Assembly: GCA_016703965.1 (NCBI GenBank)
Contig: JADJBB010000025.1
Span: 620,001 to 684,000, forward strand
Direction of reading: 5' to 3'
Source of the DNA: Acidobacteriota bacterium
GTDB taxonomy: Bacteria; Acidobacteriota; Blastocatellia; Pyrinomonadales; Pyrinomonadaceae
DNA: 64,000 nt
Shown here: positions 8,419 to 18,447 of the stretch, in pieces
How the letters are laid out: every line of letters starts with the position of its first letter
Numbering within the stretch: the first letter of the stretch is position 1
Notes under the pieces: model-generated
Seen by the model: only the letters and a program-made list of their open reading frames with translations
Databases searched by the model: none
Told to the model about the DNA's origin: nothing
Made by a program: the position numbers and the translations under genes

Positions 8419-10890
8419 TTATTCGCCGCGATCCGTGTAATTGCTGCGGTGGTAGTAGCTCTGATAGTAATAGTAATTGTCTTTGTTATTTAGGTTTACG
8501 TTGTTCAGTACGACGCCGAAGATCTTCGCTCCGATCTCCTGAAGCATCTGACGCGAACGCTTAACGACCTGCCGCGAACTTCGTCCCGCGTGAACCACAA
8601 GGATCACTCCGTCAACCATCGAAGCGATCAGTACACCATCCGTAAACGACGCGATCGGTGGCGAATCGATGACGATGTGGGTGAATTTTGTCCCTAAAAT
8701 TCTCAACAGCGAAACCATCTGCTCTGAGCCGATCAACTCTGCCGGGTTCGGTGGGATCGGGCCCGAGGTCATGATGTAAAGCTTGGTTTTTTCGTCCTGC
8801 TTGATCGCTGAATTGACGTCCGTGTCGGAAAGTTCGCTCGCGAGCATCGAACTCAGTCCGATTCCATTCTCGATATTAAAGATCGAGTGCAGTCGCGGCC
8901 GACGCATGTCGGCATCAATGATCAGGACCTTTGCTCCGGTCTGGGCAAGGCTGATCGCGGTGTTGGTGGCGATAGTCGATTTCCCTTCTGATGGCAGACT
9001 CGACGAGATCAGCAGCGATTTCGGAGCGTGGCCGGCGGTCGAAAGCAGGATCGACGTACGCAAATGCCTGTAGGCCTCGGCAAGCGACGAACGCGAATCC
9101 GCCGATATCAGCAGCGGCGATTGCGGATTTTCGTCCTCGTTTTCAGTCGCACCGACCAGCAAAAGCTTACGCTTCGGCACCGAATCGATTGATGGGATAG
9201 CCGCGAGTGCCGGCAATTGCAGGTAATTCTCGATCTCCTCCGTCGTGCGGATCGTATCGTCGAGGTATTCGAGAAACAGTGCCAGGCCCATTCCGAAGAG
9301 CGTCGAAAGGAATAATGCCGCCATAACAGTGACAAATCGGCGGGGTGAAACTGCAACCTTAGGAGGAATGGCGATCTCGCTGACGCTGATGTTGTTGTCA
9401 GAACCTTGCGAAGCAACGTCATTGCCGCTAACCTGTTTTCTTAGATTTTCAAGAAAGCCCTTTTTGCTTTCGATATTCTGTTGAAGGAGTTTGATGCTTA
9501 CCGCACTCTGATTCTGTCCCTGTGCCTCTCCAAACTGTTTGTTGAAATCGACCCGGATCTTGTCTTCTTTGTCTTTTGCTTGTAAATATTTCGTTTTGAG
9601 ATTATCGAGCAGAACTTTTGACGTTCTTTGCCGAAAAGCCTCTATATCTTGCTTCGATTTCTCGAAGGCATTATCAAGAGACTTTTGATAGCTTTCGATC
9701 TGGACGTCGATCTCCTTTATCTCTGGTGTGCCCTCAAAAAATTCCTGCAATCGCAGAGCTCTCGTCTGGCGAAGGTCGGCGATCTTTCTTAGAGTATCGG
9801 TTTGCAGCGAGCGCAAACCGTTCTCCTGTTCGGTTATGTAGCGGGCGGATTCGGCCTCGGCAAGCGATTTAACTTTTTCAGGCGAATTCGCGACGGTCAG
9901 GTAATTTGCCTCGGCATTTTTTCGTTCATTTTCCGCGATAAGAAGATCCTTGTTCAGGCCGCTGAGCCGGTCAATGACAATCGTTTGATCGTTTTCGGTT
10001 TTCAGGATCCCGGCATTCTGTGTCAGGTTGACTAGCGCCTGCTCATCGTTTTTTAGATCGGATTCGAGACTGGCGATACGTTCCTGCAGGAAGTCATTAG
10101 TTTTGCGATTCGTTCCTGTTCGTTTTTCTTGATTGGCATCTGTAAATGTTTTAGCTATAGCATTTACGACAAAAGCCGCGAGGTCGGGGTCGGTGTGACG
10201 GAACATGATCGCGATCAGGCGAGTATCCTTTACCGTGGTTCGCGATTCGCGGATTGGTTCGGTTACTAGGTTCTTTTTGATCGCATCAACGTACGGTGCG
10301 AGACGAATGGCTTCGGACATTTCTTCCGAATTCGCGAGCGATGCCTGGAGGGCTTGCGAATCGACCGAGCTTTTCTTTTTCTCGGTATCGTCGGTTGCGA
10401 GGCCGAGCGATCTCAACGCCGACCGCCATGCGGAGACTGATTCCTCCGCCTTTGCCTGTTGAAATTCTTTGTTCGTGTCGAGGTTGTATTCCTTTATGAC
10501 GCGGCGGATCAGTCCGTCGCTGCCTAAAAGCTGGAGCTGCGTGTTAATGTATGCTGGATCGGAATTCATCACTGATCGCTGACGATCGCTCGTGACCAGG
10601 TCAGGATTTACCTGTTCGAGATCGACCTGCACACGTGCCTCTGCCTGGAAGATGCTCGGACGACGTGCCATGTAGATAGCTGTCAGCGTCGTAACCAGAA
10701 CCGCAATTCCGATCACAAGCCACAGTCTTTTGCGGATCGCACGCCAGTAATCAACGAGCTGAAATCCTTCGCTCGTCTGATTGTTCCGATACGACGGATA
10801 CTGCCCGACCGGCGAGATCGGTGGTTCGAACTCACGGACGAGATCGACGTCGTGCAGCGGATTTCTAACAATTTCGCGCGAATCTTTCAT
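8419..10890 (-). CDS. wzc: Wzc-type polysaccharide co-polymerase with BY-kinase domain
   Basis: 823 residues. The N-terminal Wzz domain has membrane segments near residues 55-75 and 520-545, flanking a long periplasmic coiled coil. The C-terminal bacterial tyrosine kinase domain has Walker A in SSSLPSEGKSTIATNTA, Walker A' in KVLIIDADMRRPR and Walker B in HIVIDSPP. The tail has the tyrosine cluster NYYYYQSYYHRSNYTD, the usual autophosphorylation site. Wzc regulates Wzy-dependent chain length and couples it to export through Wza, encoded 12 bases upstream. The protein is longer than the ~720 residues of E. coli Wzc because the coiled coil is extended. No cognate phosphatase gene is visible. 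Confidence 0.93.
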   Translation of the reverse strand: MKDSREIVRNPLHDVDLVREFEPPISPVGQYPSYRNNQTSEGFQLVDYWRAIRKRLWLVIGIAVLVTTLTAIYMARRPSIFQAEARVQVDLEQVNPDLVTSDRQRSVMNSDPAYINTQLQLLGSDGLIRRVIKEYNLDTNKEFQQAKAEESVSAWRSALRSLGLATDDTEKKKSSVDSQALQASLANSEEMSEAIRLAPYVDAIKKNLVTEPIRESRTTVKDTRLIAIMFRHTDPDLAAFVVNAIAKTFTDANQEKRTGTNRKTNDFLQERIASLESDLKNDEQALVNLTQNAGILKTENDQTIVIDRLSGLNKDLLIAENERKNAEANYLTVANSPEKVKSLAEAESARYITEQENGLRSLQTDTLRKIADLRQTRALRLQEFFEGTPEIKEIDVQIESYQKSLDNAFEKSKQDIEAFRQRTSKVLLDNLKTKYLQAKDKEDKIRVDFNKQFGEAQGQNQSAVSIKLLQQNIESKKGFLENLRKQVSGNDVASQGSDNNISVSEIAIPPKVAVSPRRFVTVMAALFLSTLFGMGLALFLEYLDDTIRTTEEIENYLQLPALAAIPSIDSVPKRKLLLVGATENEDENPQSPLLISADSRSSLAEAYRHLRTSILLSTAGHAPKSLLISSSLPSEGKSTIATNTAISLAQTGAKVLIIDADMRRPRLHSIFNIENGIGLSSMLASELSDTDVNSAIKQDEKTKLYIMTSGPIPPNPAELIGSEQMVSLLRILGTKFTHIVIDSPPIASFTDGVLIASMVDGVILVVHAGRSSRQVVKRSRQMLQEIGAKIFGVVLNNVNLNNKDNYYYYQSYYHRSNYTDRGE

Positions 10891-10902
10891 ATCAATGGCT
10901 CT

Positions 10903-11886
10903 CTACGGGATCCGATAGATAGCGTTCGGGATCGTTCCCTTGAGGGAATCTACAAATCCCATAAGTATTGACTTAGCCTTATCTTCCGAGACGGCAACGA
11001 TATCGTTCGGCTGCAAAATCGGATCGATCGCTTTTCGCTTCTCTATCTGACCAAGGTCAACGATAAATTCTTCACGCTCGGTGCTGCCATCTTTCTGCCG
11101 CAAGATCCTGATCTTGTCCTTCTTGGCCGCACCCTTTAACCCTTCCGCCGAAACTATTGCCTGCGTGAGGGTTATAGGTTCTCGAGTCTTGAAAGCTCCC
11201 TGTTTGTTCACGTTGCCGTAGACGTAAATTATGTCAGAATCTAACACTGAGACGACATCGCCCGGCTGGATCCAGAACGTACTCTTTCCCGAGAGAACAT
11301 CTCGGACCTTAAATTCATTGACCGACACCGTATTGGCGTCGTCAGCACGCGTATCTGGCTGCTGGCAAACAGAAATACTCCCTTGACGAGCCACGATCAT
11401 TCGCGTTCCAGCTTCTTTGTTTGGGCCGCCCGCCATTCCGAGCAGTTCGAGCAGGTGCACGCGACGGTTTAGATAGTATGTCTGAGGCTTTTCTACGAAC
11501 CCCAGAACCATCACGGGCTGAGACATTTGCTGGGTGACGGACACCCTAATACTCGGATTCCTAAGATATTTTTCCTTGTAGGCAGCGGTTATGTCATTTG
11601 CGAGTTCGAGCTCGGTTTTGCAGACAGCAACCAGGGGTTTTTCAATGCGGAAAAGTTCGATCGTACCATTTTGGCGGACCGGTACCGTTTGATTTAGATC
11701 AGGATGGCGGTCAACCTGGATGCTGATTATATCCTGATATCCGATACGGTACCGTTCATTGGTCTGAGTCGAAGCAACCGTCGCTGCTGAGGGTTCCGAT
11801 TTGGGGTCTACGGTCTGACCGATGACAATGCCACCGGCCAAAGAAACGGAAAGAGAGAGAGAGAATAAAAAACGACTGCTCCTCAT
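10903..11886 (-). CDS. wza: Wza-type polysaccharide export protein (SLBB domains)
   Basis: 327 residues, first gene of the exopolysaccharide operon. An N-terminal signal peptide (FLFSLSLSVSLAGGIVIGQ) is followed by a Poly_export domain starting at YRIGYQDIISIQV and by SLBB modules around VMVLGFVEKPQTYYL and IYVYGNVNKQGAF. Homologues form the outer-membrane export channel that contacts Wzc. There is no lipobox cysteine, and the signal peptide looks like an ordinary Sec signal, unlike E. coli Wza. AAGGAG lies 7 bases before the ATG (11884-11886). Directly upstream is a perfect 17-base tandem repeat. Confidence 0.9.
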   Translation of the reverse strand: MRSSRFLFSLSLSVSLAGGIVIGQTVDPKSEPSAATVASTQTNERYRIGYQDIISIQVDRHPDLNQTVPVRQNGTIELFRIEKPLVAVCKTELELANDITAAYKEKYLRNPSIRVSVTQQMSQPVMVLGFVEKPQTYYLNRRVHLLELLGMAGGPNKEAGTRMIVARQGSISVCQQPDTRADDANTVSVNEFKVRDVLSGKSTFWIQPGDVVSVLDSDIIYVYGNVNKQGAFKTREPITLTQAIVSAEGLKGAAKKDKIRILRQKDGSTEREEFIVDLGQIEKRKAIDPILQPNDIVAVSEDKAKSILMGFVDSLKGTIPNAIYRIP

Positions 11887-11899
11887 AAACGGACTCCTT

Positions 11900-11933
11900 A
11901 TTTGAGCAAGATTTACATTTGAGCAAGATTTAC
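11900..11933. repeat. Perfect 2 x 17-bp tandem repeat in the leader of wza
   Basis: The unit ATTTGAGCAAGATTTAC occurs twice without a gap, immediately upstream of the Shine-Dalgarno sequence of wza. Its position in the 5' leader of the exopolysaccharide operon makes it a possible regulator site or a slippage-prone spacer. No protein is read through it. Confidence 0.8.
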
Positions 11934-12011
11934 TGGCTCAAAACATTCGCGTAGACACCATTTAACAAACAAAAATAATAACAAATGCACGCTGCTTTGG
12001 AAACACAAGTT

Positions 12012-12039
12012 TTGAAAGTCAGCGTAAATTGGCTAAACT
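12012..12039 (+). promoter_or_regulatory. Candidate sigma-70-type promoter of mutS
   Basis: TTGAAA and TAAACT are separated by 16 bases, about 25 bases before the mutS start codon. The match to the consensus is moderate and rests on sequence and position only. Confidence 0.4.
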
Positions 12040-12064
12040 CTGAATCACACTAAGCACAGCAAAA

Positions 12065-14735
12065 ATGGAAACCACGACGCCGATGCTTCGGCAATATCTC
12101 GAGATCAAAAAGCAGTATCCGGGGACGATCCTGTTCTTTCGGCTCGGTGATTTCTATGAGATGTTCAACGAGGACGCGATAGTTGGCTCTCGCGAACTTG
12201 AGATCACTTTAACGGCAAGACAGAAAGACTCGCCAAACCCAATCCCAATGTGCGGTATCCCTCATCACGCCGCTTCGACTTACATCGCGCGTCTCGTCAA
12301 GAAAGGATATCGGGTCGCGATCTGTGATCAAACGGAAACACCAACGAAAGGCGTAAAGCTTGTAAAACGCGAAGTTGTGCGTGTGATAACGCCCGGAACC
12401 GCCATCGATCCGCAGCTTGTCGAATCGAAAGATTCGGTCTACCTAGGCTCGGTTTATGGCAGCGGCGAGACCTTTGGGGCGGCGTTTTTGGAGACTTCGT
12501 CGGGGCATTTTTCGGCTACAGAGATATCAGGCAGTGGCGCGTGGCAGAAGGTTTCGGCAGAGGTAGACTCTTACGCACCACGTGAACTATTATTTGCTAA
12601 GTCGTTAGAAAGACAAGTCTTTTTAGCCTTTGCCGGCTCGGCAAGTATTGCAACACAATCGCTTTTTGGTGATGCCGGACGATCTAGGGGCTCGGATTCG
12701 TCTTCTATCACGTTGACGCCGATCGATGATCAGAATTTTGACCTGAAGGACTCCGAACGTCTGCTCAAAGATCAGATGGGCGTCAAGGAACTTTCCGGCT
12801 ACGGAATGGGCGGCAAGAACGCTGCGATCTCCGCTGCCGGGGCGTGTTTACGGTATGCGCAGGAAACTCAGAGAGCGACTGCCGGCCACATTTCGGAGAT
12901 CAACTATTTCGAATCGAGCGATTTTATGGTGCTCGATGCGGTCACGCTGAGGAATCTGGAGATCTTCGAATCTCGCGGTGAAAAGAGCAAAAACACCCTC
13001 TTCGGCGTTATCGACGAATGCGTTACCGGCATGGGTTCGCGGCTTTTAAGGCAATGGATCGCTCGGCCTTCGCTGAAACGCAGTGAAATACAGACCCGTT
13101 TGCTCGCGGTTACCGAGCTTTCGGATACGATCTTGCGGGAGAAATTGCGGTTCCTGATGAAGGAGGTCAGCGATCTCGAACGCTTGATCGGGCGGTTGAA
13201 TCTTGGGACGGCAACACCTCGCGACCTTGTGGCTTTGAGGCGTTCGATCGGGCAATCGCCGTTGGTCAATGAAACGCTCGCCGACGCTAAATCGTTGCTT
13301 TTACAGGTTCTGGCGGAAAATATTTACGAGCTGCCTGAGATCCGCGACCTGATCGACCGCTCAATCAGCGACGAACCGCCGGTCAATCCGGCTGATGGAG
13401 GTGTGATCCGGGATGGCTTTGATGCCGAACTGGACGAGCTGCGAAACATATCAGTTTCAGCCAAGCAGATCATCGCATCGTTCGAAGAACAGGAACGCGA
13501 GCGGACCGGAATTTCGAACCTGAAGATCCGCTTTAATAACGTTTTCGGCTACTACATCGAGATATCGAAGGGCAATATTTCGAAGGTTCCGGACGACTAT
13601 GAACGCCGCCAAACCCTTGCAAATGCAGAACGTTACACGACTCCGCAGCTCAAGGAATGGGAAGAGAAGGTTTTGGGTGCGGAAGAGCGAATACTGCAGA
13701 TAGAGACGGAATTATTCAAGCAGGTGAGGGCGACGGTTTGTGCCGAAACCCGGCTTTTGCAATCGACTGCGAGGGCATTTGCGACGCTGGATTGCCTGTG
13801 TGCTTTGGCCGAAACGGCGGCTCGGCGAAATTATGTTTGTCCAATTTTGCACGATGGTGATGAGATCCAGATCAGGAACGGTCGGCATCCGGTGGTAGAG
13901 GCTTCGCTCGGTTCGTCATTCATTCCGAATGACCTGCTCCTCAACAATTCGACCGACCGAATGCTCATCATCACGGGGGCGAATATGGGCGGTAAGTCCA
14001 CTGTTCTCAGACAGATAGCGATCATACAGATACTCGGGCAGGTCGGTTCTTTCGTGCCCGCAACCTCGGCGAGCTTGCCGATCGTTGACCGGATCTGGAC
14101 TCGGGTTGGAGCCTCAGACGACCTCGCTTCCGGGACGTTCGACGTTCATGGTCGAGATGACGGAGACGGCGGCGATACTTCATAATGCGACGCCGCGAAG
14201 CCTCGTTCTGCTCGACGAGATCGGGCGCGGAACGTCGACTTTCGATGGCCTCTCGATCGCCTGGGCGGTGGCGGAACACCTCCACAACTCGCCCGAACAT
14301 TCCGCAAAGACAATGTTTGCAACACATTACCATGAGTTGACTGAGCTGGCGGAGAACCTGCCGGGAGCCAAGAATTATCAGCTCACCGCGACCGAAAAGG
14401 ACGGCGATGTGGTATTTCTCCACAAACTCCAACCCGGGAAAGCCTCAAAGTCCTACGGTATCGCCGTCGCCAAGCTTGCCGGCCTGCCAACAAAGGTCAT
14501 CGAACGCGCGAAGAATGTGCTGGAAAAGCTTGAAAAATATGAACTTGCGGTCTTTGCAGATGAGAAGAAAGAAGGCCTTGCGAGGGCCGCCGGCGGCCGG
14601 TTGGCCGCGCAATATTCCCTCTTTGCCGTGACCAACGAGAACGCGATAGACGAACTTCGCAATACCGATGTCAATAGCCTGTCTGCTGACGAATCAAAGG
14701 AGCTTCTGGCCCGCATACGCGACAAGATAATTTAG
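12065..14735 (+). CDS. mutS: MutS DNA mismatch repair ATPase, one frameshift
   Basis: About 889 residues if read across one frameshift. The N-terminal mismatch-recognition motif GDFYEMF (the F-x-E region) is near residue 28. Clamp and lever domains follow, then Walker A in GANMGGKST and Walker B in LLDEIGRGTSTFDG. The reading frame breaks at GGG 14132-14134: upstream ends VGASDDLASG and the next frame continues RSTFMVEMTETAAIL. One G too many restores a complete MutS. MutS binds mispairs and small loops and recruits MutL. A true frameshift would remove the ATPase core and give a mutator; an assembly error is more likely. It stands alone, divergent from the exopolysaccharide operon. Confidence 0.93.
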
Positions 14736-14877
14736 GCTCGTTTGGTCGACGCGGGTCGTGATCTTGGTCGAGCAATTTTGCGAGTTTGGTAGAGGTAATT
14801 TGGAGATTGGTCGAAGGTTGCGGAAAAAATACGTGTCTTGCGGGTAAGTGCGTTTATCAGCACACCAACTAATTCGA

Positions 14878-15921
14878 CTATAACATCTCTATCGGAACCG
14901 TTTTCATCGGCGGTTTTATCGATAGCATGATGGCATCACTGCCTGATGCCTTGATCTCAATGGCGATACCTCTGATCGTTTTGGCCTTCCAAGCGGTGCG
15001 ATTTTGAGCGATAAGGACGATTGAATTATCGAGCCAGGCATCGGCGTCGGGCCATTCCGGGAACAAATCCCTAATAATTTTTGAAACGCCGGCTTTTTTG
15101 GCCGAGTCAATGCTGCCATCCGGCATAGTGGTCGCCGTGATCACGATGCTCGTTTCGGCGAGCTCTCGTTTCACTCCCCAGATCTCAACTTTTAGTTTTT
15201 TGTCGGGCGAGATGCCGCGGCGAAGGCCGCTGGGTTCTGTGGAGACTGATCGCTGCTCGATCGCGAGGGATTCGAAGATATTCGACACCATCTGATCGTA
15301 GGATGCGACCGATCCACGACCTGCGGCCGTCTGAACCTTGGCCATTGATCCCGAATATCCGAACCATAGTGAAGCGTAACCTCCGCCGGTCGCGACGCCA
15401 AATTCTTCCCAAGGCATCGACTCGAACATCCCTTTGTTCAGAATTATCGAACTGTGCATCTCGCTTTTTTTCCAGGCGGCAAGGGCCGAGCCCAAGTCAA
15501 CTCTCGAGTTCGTCGTGCCGTAGAGGGTCTCGTAACCGTCGCCTGTGTAACCGGAATTCAGGCGCCGCGGAGACTCGATTTGGCAGGGCCAGGTTTTCTT
15601 ATCTCCTATGTCATACGGGCAATTGCTCCAACTGTGGGTGATCGTCTTCATGTTCTGATTCAGATCCAGCACGCGGCGGTTCGCGACCATGCTGAGCGAG
15701 GCAGAGAGTTTCACTGCAGGAAGGCCGTTCTCGGTGCGGTATTTGTTGATCGTGTCGAAAAGGGTCTGCTCATCGGGCGAGAGGTTATCGCCGGAGCAGT
15801 TCCTGGCGGTGAAGATACTTGTACCGGTGCAGTTCTCAGGCGACTGAGCGTACTCGTTCACGTTGAAAGCTGCCACAGACAAAAGGACTACAACGAGAAA
15901 GCGACAGCTGAGTAAGGACAT
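14878..15921 (-). CDS. Secreted CAP/SCP-domain protein
   Basis: 347 residues with an N-terminal signal peptide (LLSCRFLVVVLLSVAAFNV). The CAP-type domain at about residues 50-200 opens with LFDTINKYRTENGLPAVKLSASL, shown here only in part, then ITHSWSNCP with the conserved histidine, SALAAWKKSEMH and EFGVATGG. CAP (cysteine-rich secretory / PR-1) proteins are extracellular with varied, often unknown functions. The last ~140 residues have no recognisable domain. Cysteines in the N-terminal half could form disulfides. It is a single gene convergent with mutS. Confidence 0.75.
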   Translation of the reverse strand: MSLLSCRFLVVVLLSVAAFNVNEYAQSPENCTGTSIFTARNCSGDNLSPDEQTLFDTINKYRTENGLPAVKLSASLSMVANRRVLDLNQNMKTITHSWSNCPYDIGDKKTWPCQIESPRRLNSGYTGDGYETLYGTTNSRVDLGSALAAWKKSEMHSSIILNKGMFESMPWEEFGVATGGGYASLWFGYSGSMAKVQTAAGRGSVASYDQMVSNIFESLAIEQRSVSTEPSGLRRGISPDKKLKVEIWGVKRELAETSIVITATTMPDGSIDSAKKAGVSKIIRDLFPEWPDADAWLDNSIVLIAQNRTAWKAKTIRGIAIEIKASGSDAIMLSIKPPMKTVPIEML

Positions 15922-16011
15922 CCTCTCATTTTCTAATATTTCAGAATTTAGTCAACAAAAACTTCATTATGAAAAGGTATTTCTGCCGAAACTCGTATTA
16001 GAATAAAAAAC

Positions 16012-17052
16012 ATGACAAATCGCCGAGATTTTTTAAAGAGTGCGGTCGCTTCTCTACCGATCGCTGCCGCCGCGAATTCGACGTTCGGGGCGGACAGATC
16101 CGCAAGATTCGCACGGCCGCTGGTTGTCTCGACATGGGACAGCGGAATGAATCGAACGCGGCTGCCTGGAAGATCCTGTCGGCCAAAGGCAAAGCCATCG
16201 ACGCGGTCGAGGCCGCCTCTCGTAATGCCGAGGATGAGCCGAGCTGCTGCGTCGGGCTGGAGGCATATCCGGATCGCGACGGCTTTGTGACGCTTGACGC
16301 GTCGATCATGGATCATAAGGCAAATTGCGGCAGCGTGATGTTCGTCCAGCAGATCAAACATCCGATCTCGGTCGCGAGAAAGCTGATTGAAACGACGAAA
16401 CACGTCGTGCTCGCGGGAGACGGGGCAACACAATTTGCCGTTGAAAATGGATTTGAATTGATGCCGCGGAAGCTCTCGGACGATGCTGAAAAAGAGTGGA
16501 AGAAGTGGCTCAAAAAATCTGAATACAAACCTATCATCAACATTGAGAACCGCAAGGTCAGCCAGAATGAGCGGTCGGCGCCGCCATTTTTTGATAGCGG
16601 AGCGGCCAATCACGACACGATGGGAACGATCGCACTCGACGCGAAGGGCGATCTTTCGGGTTCATGTACGACGAGCGGAATGGCGTTCAAGATCCACGGC
16701 CGCGTTGGCGATTCGCCGATCATTGGAGCCGGGCTTTTGTTGATAACAAGGTCGGAGCCGCGACCAGTCCCGGTGTCGGCGAGGACGTGATCCGCATCTG
16801 CGGCACGCACCTGATCATCGAGCTGATGCGTCTCGGCTATACACCGACCAAAGCCTGCAAAGAAGCTATCCGCCGCATCATCGACCGCGACCCAAAAACC
16901 GCCAAGGAAATGCAGGTCGGTTTCATCGCGATCTCAAAACCGGCGAGGTCGGAGCCTACGCGATCCAGAAAGGCTTTACGTATTCGTTACGGAACGCGAC
17001 GACGAATAAGGTGTTCGATTCGGACAGCCATTTTAAGGCCAAGCCACAGTAG
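16012..17052 (+). CDS. N4-(beta-N-acetylglucosaminyl)-L-asparaginase-like Ntn hydrolase, three frameshifts
   Basis: About 346 residues when read across three single-base losses: near 16144-16147 (GGAAT), 16735-16738 (TTTT) and 16936-16939 (AAAA). The N-terminus NRRDFLKSAVASLPIAAAA is a Tat signal. The mature part matches glycosylasparaginase-family enzymes: STWDSG, AAWKILSAKGKAIDAVEA, PDRDGFVTLDAS, HPISVARKLIE, then HDTMGTIALDAKG. The threonine in DTMG is the autocatalytic cleavage site and new N-terminal nucleophile. It ends VGFIAI-KTGEVGAYAIQKGF. The family cleaves GlcNAc-Asn bonds or isoaspartyl peptides. All three breaks are in homopolymers, and sense resumes at once, so a decayed gene is unlikely. 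Confidence 0.87.
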
Positions 17053-17118
17053 CCACGAAATAACACGAAAAGGGCACTTTCCTTTTTTAGTGGTTCTTTC
17101 GTGAACTTTCGTGGTTAC
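17050..17118. repeat. REP-like inverted repeat between asparaginase and nagZ
   Basis: TAGCCACGAAATAACACGAAA on the left faces TTTCGTGAACTTTCGTGGTTAC on the right (parts of each shown), forming an imperfect long hairpin just after the asparaginase stop. Similar CACGAAA/TTTCGTG intergenic palindromes are dispersed in many genomes. It may also act as a terminator. Confidence 0.55.
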
Positions 17119-17194
17119 TATCCTCCCCGCTATACTTTCGCTACACGGCTCCGATTGGTAAACTGCTCTTTTGCCGTTTTCCTCAAATTGAACG

Positions 17195-18303
17195 ATGATC
17201 GAGCAACTCCAGTTCCCTTTCGTTAGAACAAAAGATCGGGCAGTTATTTTTTATTGGGATCGCCGGGCCGGAGTTGGACGAGCCAACACGAGCTCTTCTG
17301 GCGGAAGTTTCGCCCGGCGGGGTTTGTTTGTTCGCTCGAAATATTAAGAGCTTTGAGCAGACCCGCGACCTGCTCGACGGCATCCGCAGTACTTCTCAAA
17401 TCGAACCATTTCTCAGTATCGATCAGGAAGGCGGCCTAGTTGACCGACTTCCGGAGGATAATGACGCCGATGCCGGCGGCGAGCAAACTTCCGTCTGCGG
17501 CGAGTGCTGCGGAGCAAGCGGCGATCATTGGTGAAACGCTCGGTATTCTCGGCTTCAATATGGATTTTGCCCCGGTTGTCGATGTGATCGATAAGGAGCG
17601 GGGTACGCATTCGAACGGGTTGTTTTCGCGAACCTACGGGGCGTCAAAAACTGATGCGACGGAGTTTGCAGGTGCGTTTCTCGACTCGCTTCAATCAAAA
17701 AATATCATCGGGTGCCTCAAGCATTTTCCGGGACTCGGGGCCGCTCAGGTCGATTCCCATGAGGAACTTCCGGTCGTCAGTATATCGGCCACCGAACTCG
17801 AAGACACAGACCTTTTCCCGTACCGCAAACTCTTACAAACCGCAGATGTTCACGCCGTCATGGCGGCTCATGTTTGTTTTCCGGACCACCCGCTTCAGGA
17901 AAAAGACGCTAACGGGAAGCTTTTGCCGGCATCTTTAAGTTATAGTTTTATTACAAAATTGCTCCGCGGCGATATGGGGTTTGACGGTGTTGTTATCACC
18001 GACGATCTCGAGATGGGAGCGATCATTCGAAATTACGGCATCGGCGAGGCCTGCAAAATGGCGATTCTCGCAGGCGTCGATATGCTTGCTATCTGTGCCG
18101 GCCCTGAGAATATTCGTACTGGATTCAGAGCGGTTTGTCAGGCGGTAGAAGCGGGCGAGATCTCGATGGAACAGATCGACGCGTCGCTCGCACGGATTGC
18201 TAAGCTCAAGGCTACGATAGCCGCTCCGCCGATGTTTGACGAGCTGCGGCTAGGTGAATTATCTGCCGCAACGGCAGCGTTGGCGGCAAAAATTTCGAAT
18301 TAA
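17195..18303 (+). CDS. nagZ: NagZ-type beta-N-acetylhexosaminidase (GH3), two frameshifts
   Basis: About 369 residues after correcting an extra base at 17207-17210 and another near 17451. The reassembled start is MIEQLSSLSLEQKIGQLFFIG (shown nearly complete), typical of NagZ. The conserved blocks are PGGVCLFARNI, FLSIDQEGGLVDRL, RGTHSNGLFSRTYG and CLKHFPGLG with the KHFPG signature. VVITDDLEMGAI carries the catalytic aspartate. The enzyme removes GlcNAc from anhydro-muropeptides in peptidoglycan recycling, which fits the MurU/AmgK-like pair near 57-59 kb. There is no signal peptide, so it is cytoplasmic as expected. Confidence 0.9.
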
Positions 18304-18406
18304 GCCTTTGCGGTCTTTGCACCCTTTGCGTCTTTGCGGGAAACTAAGCCGGTCAAGGATTTTTCCGCAAGGGAGCAAAGTAAGCAAAGGCCGCTAAAGA
18401 AAGCAT
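18304..18406. repeat. CTTTGCG-type intergenic palindromic repeat
   Basis: Directly after the nagZ stop, the motif CTTTGCGG/CTTTGC/CCTTTGCG/CTTTGCGG recurs four times. It is followed, about 30 bases later, by the complementary CCGCAAGGGAGCAAAG and GCAAAGGCCGC, so the RNA can fold into a long imperfect hairpin. Such CTTTGCG clusters occur as dispersed intergenic repeats in many bacterial genomes. Function is unknown. Confidence 0.6.
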
Positions 18407-18447
18407 AAAAACTTGCCCGATAAGTTTTGTTTGGAGGAATTATCGTT

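Noticed and set aside
15948..16613. 221-codon minus-strand open frame
   Set aside because: It covers the asparaginase gene on the other strand, whose family motifs are clear once frameshifts are read through.
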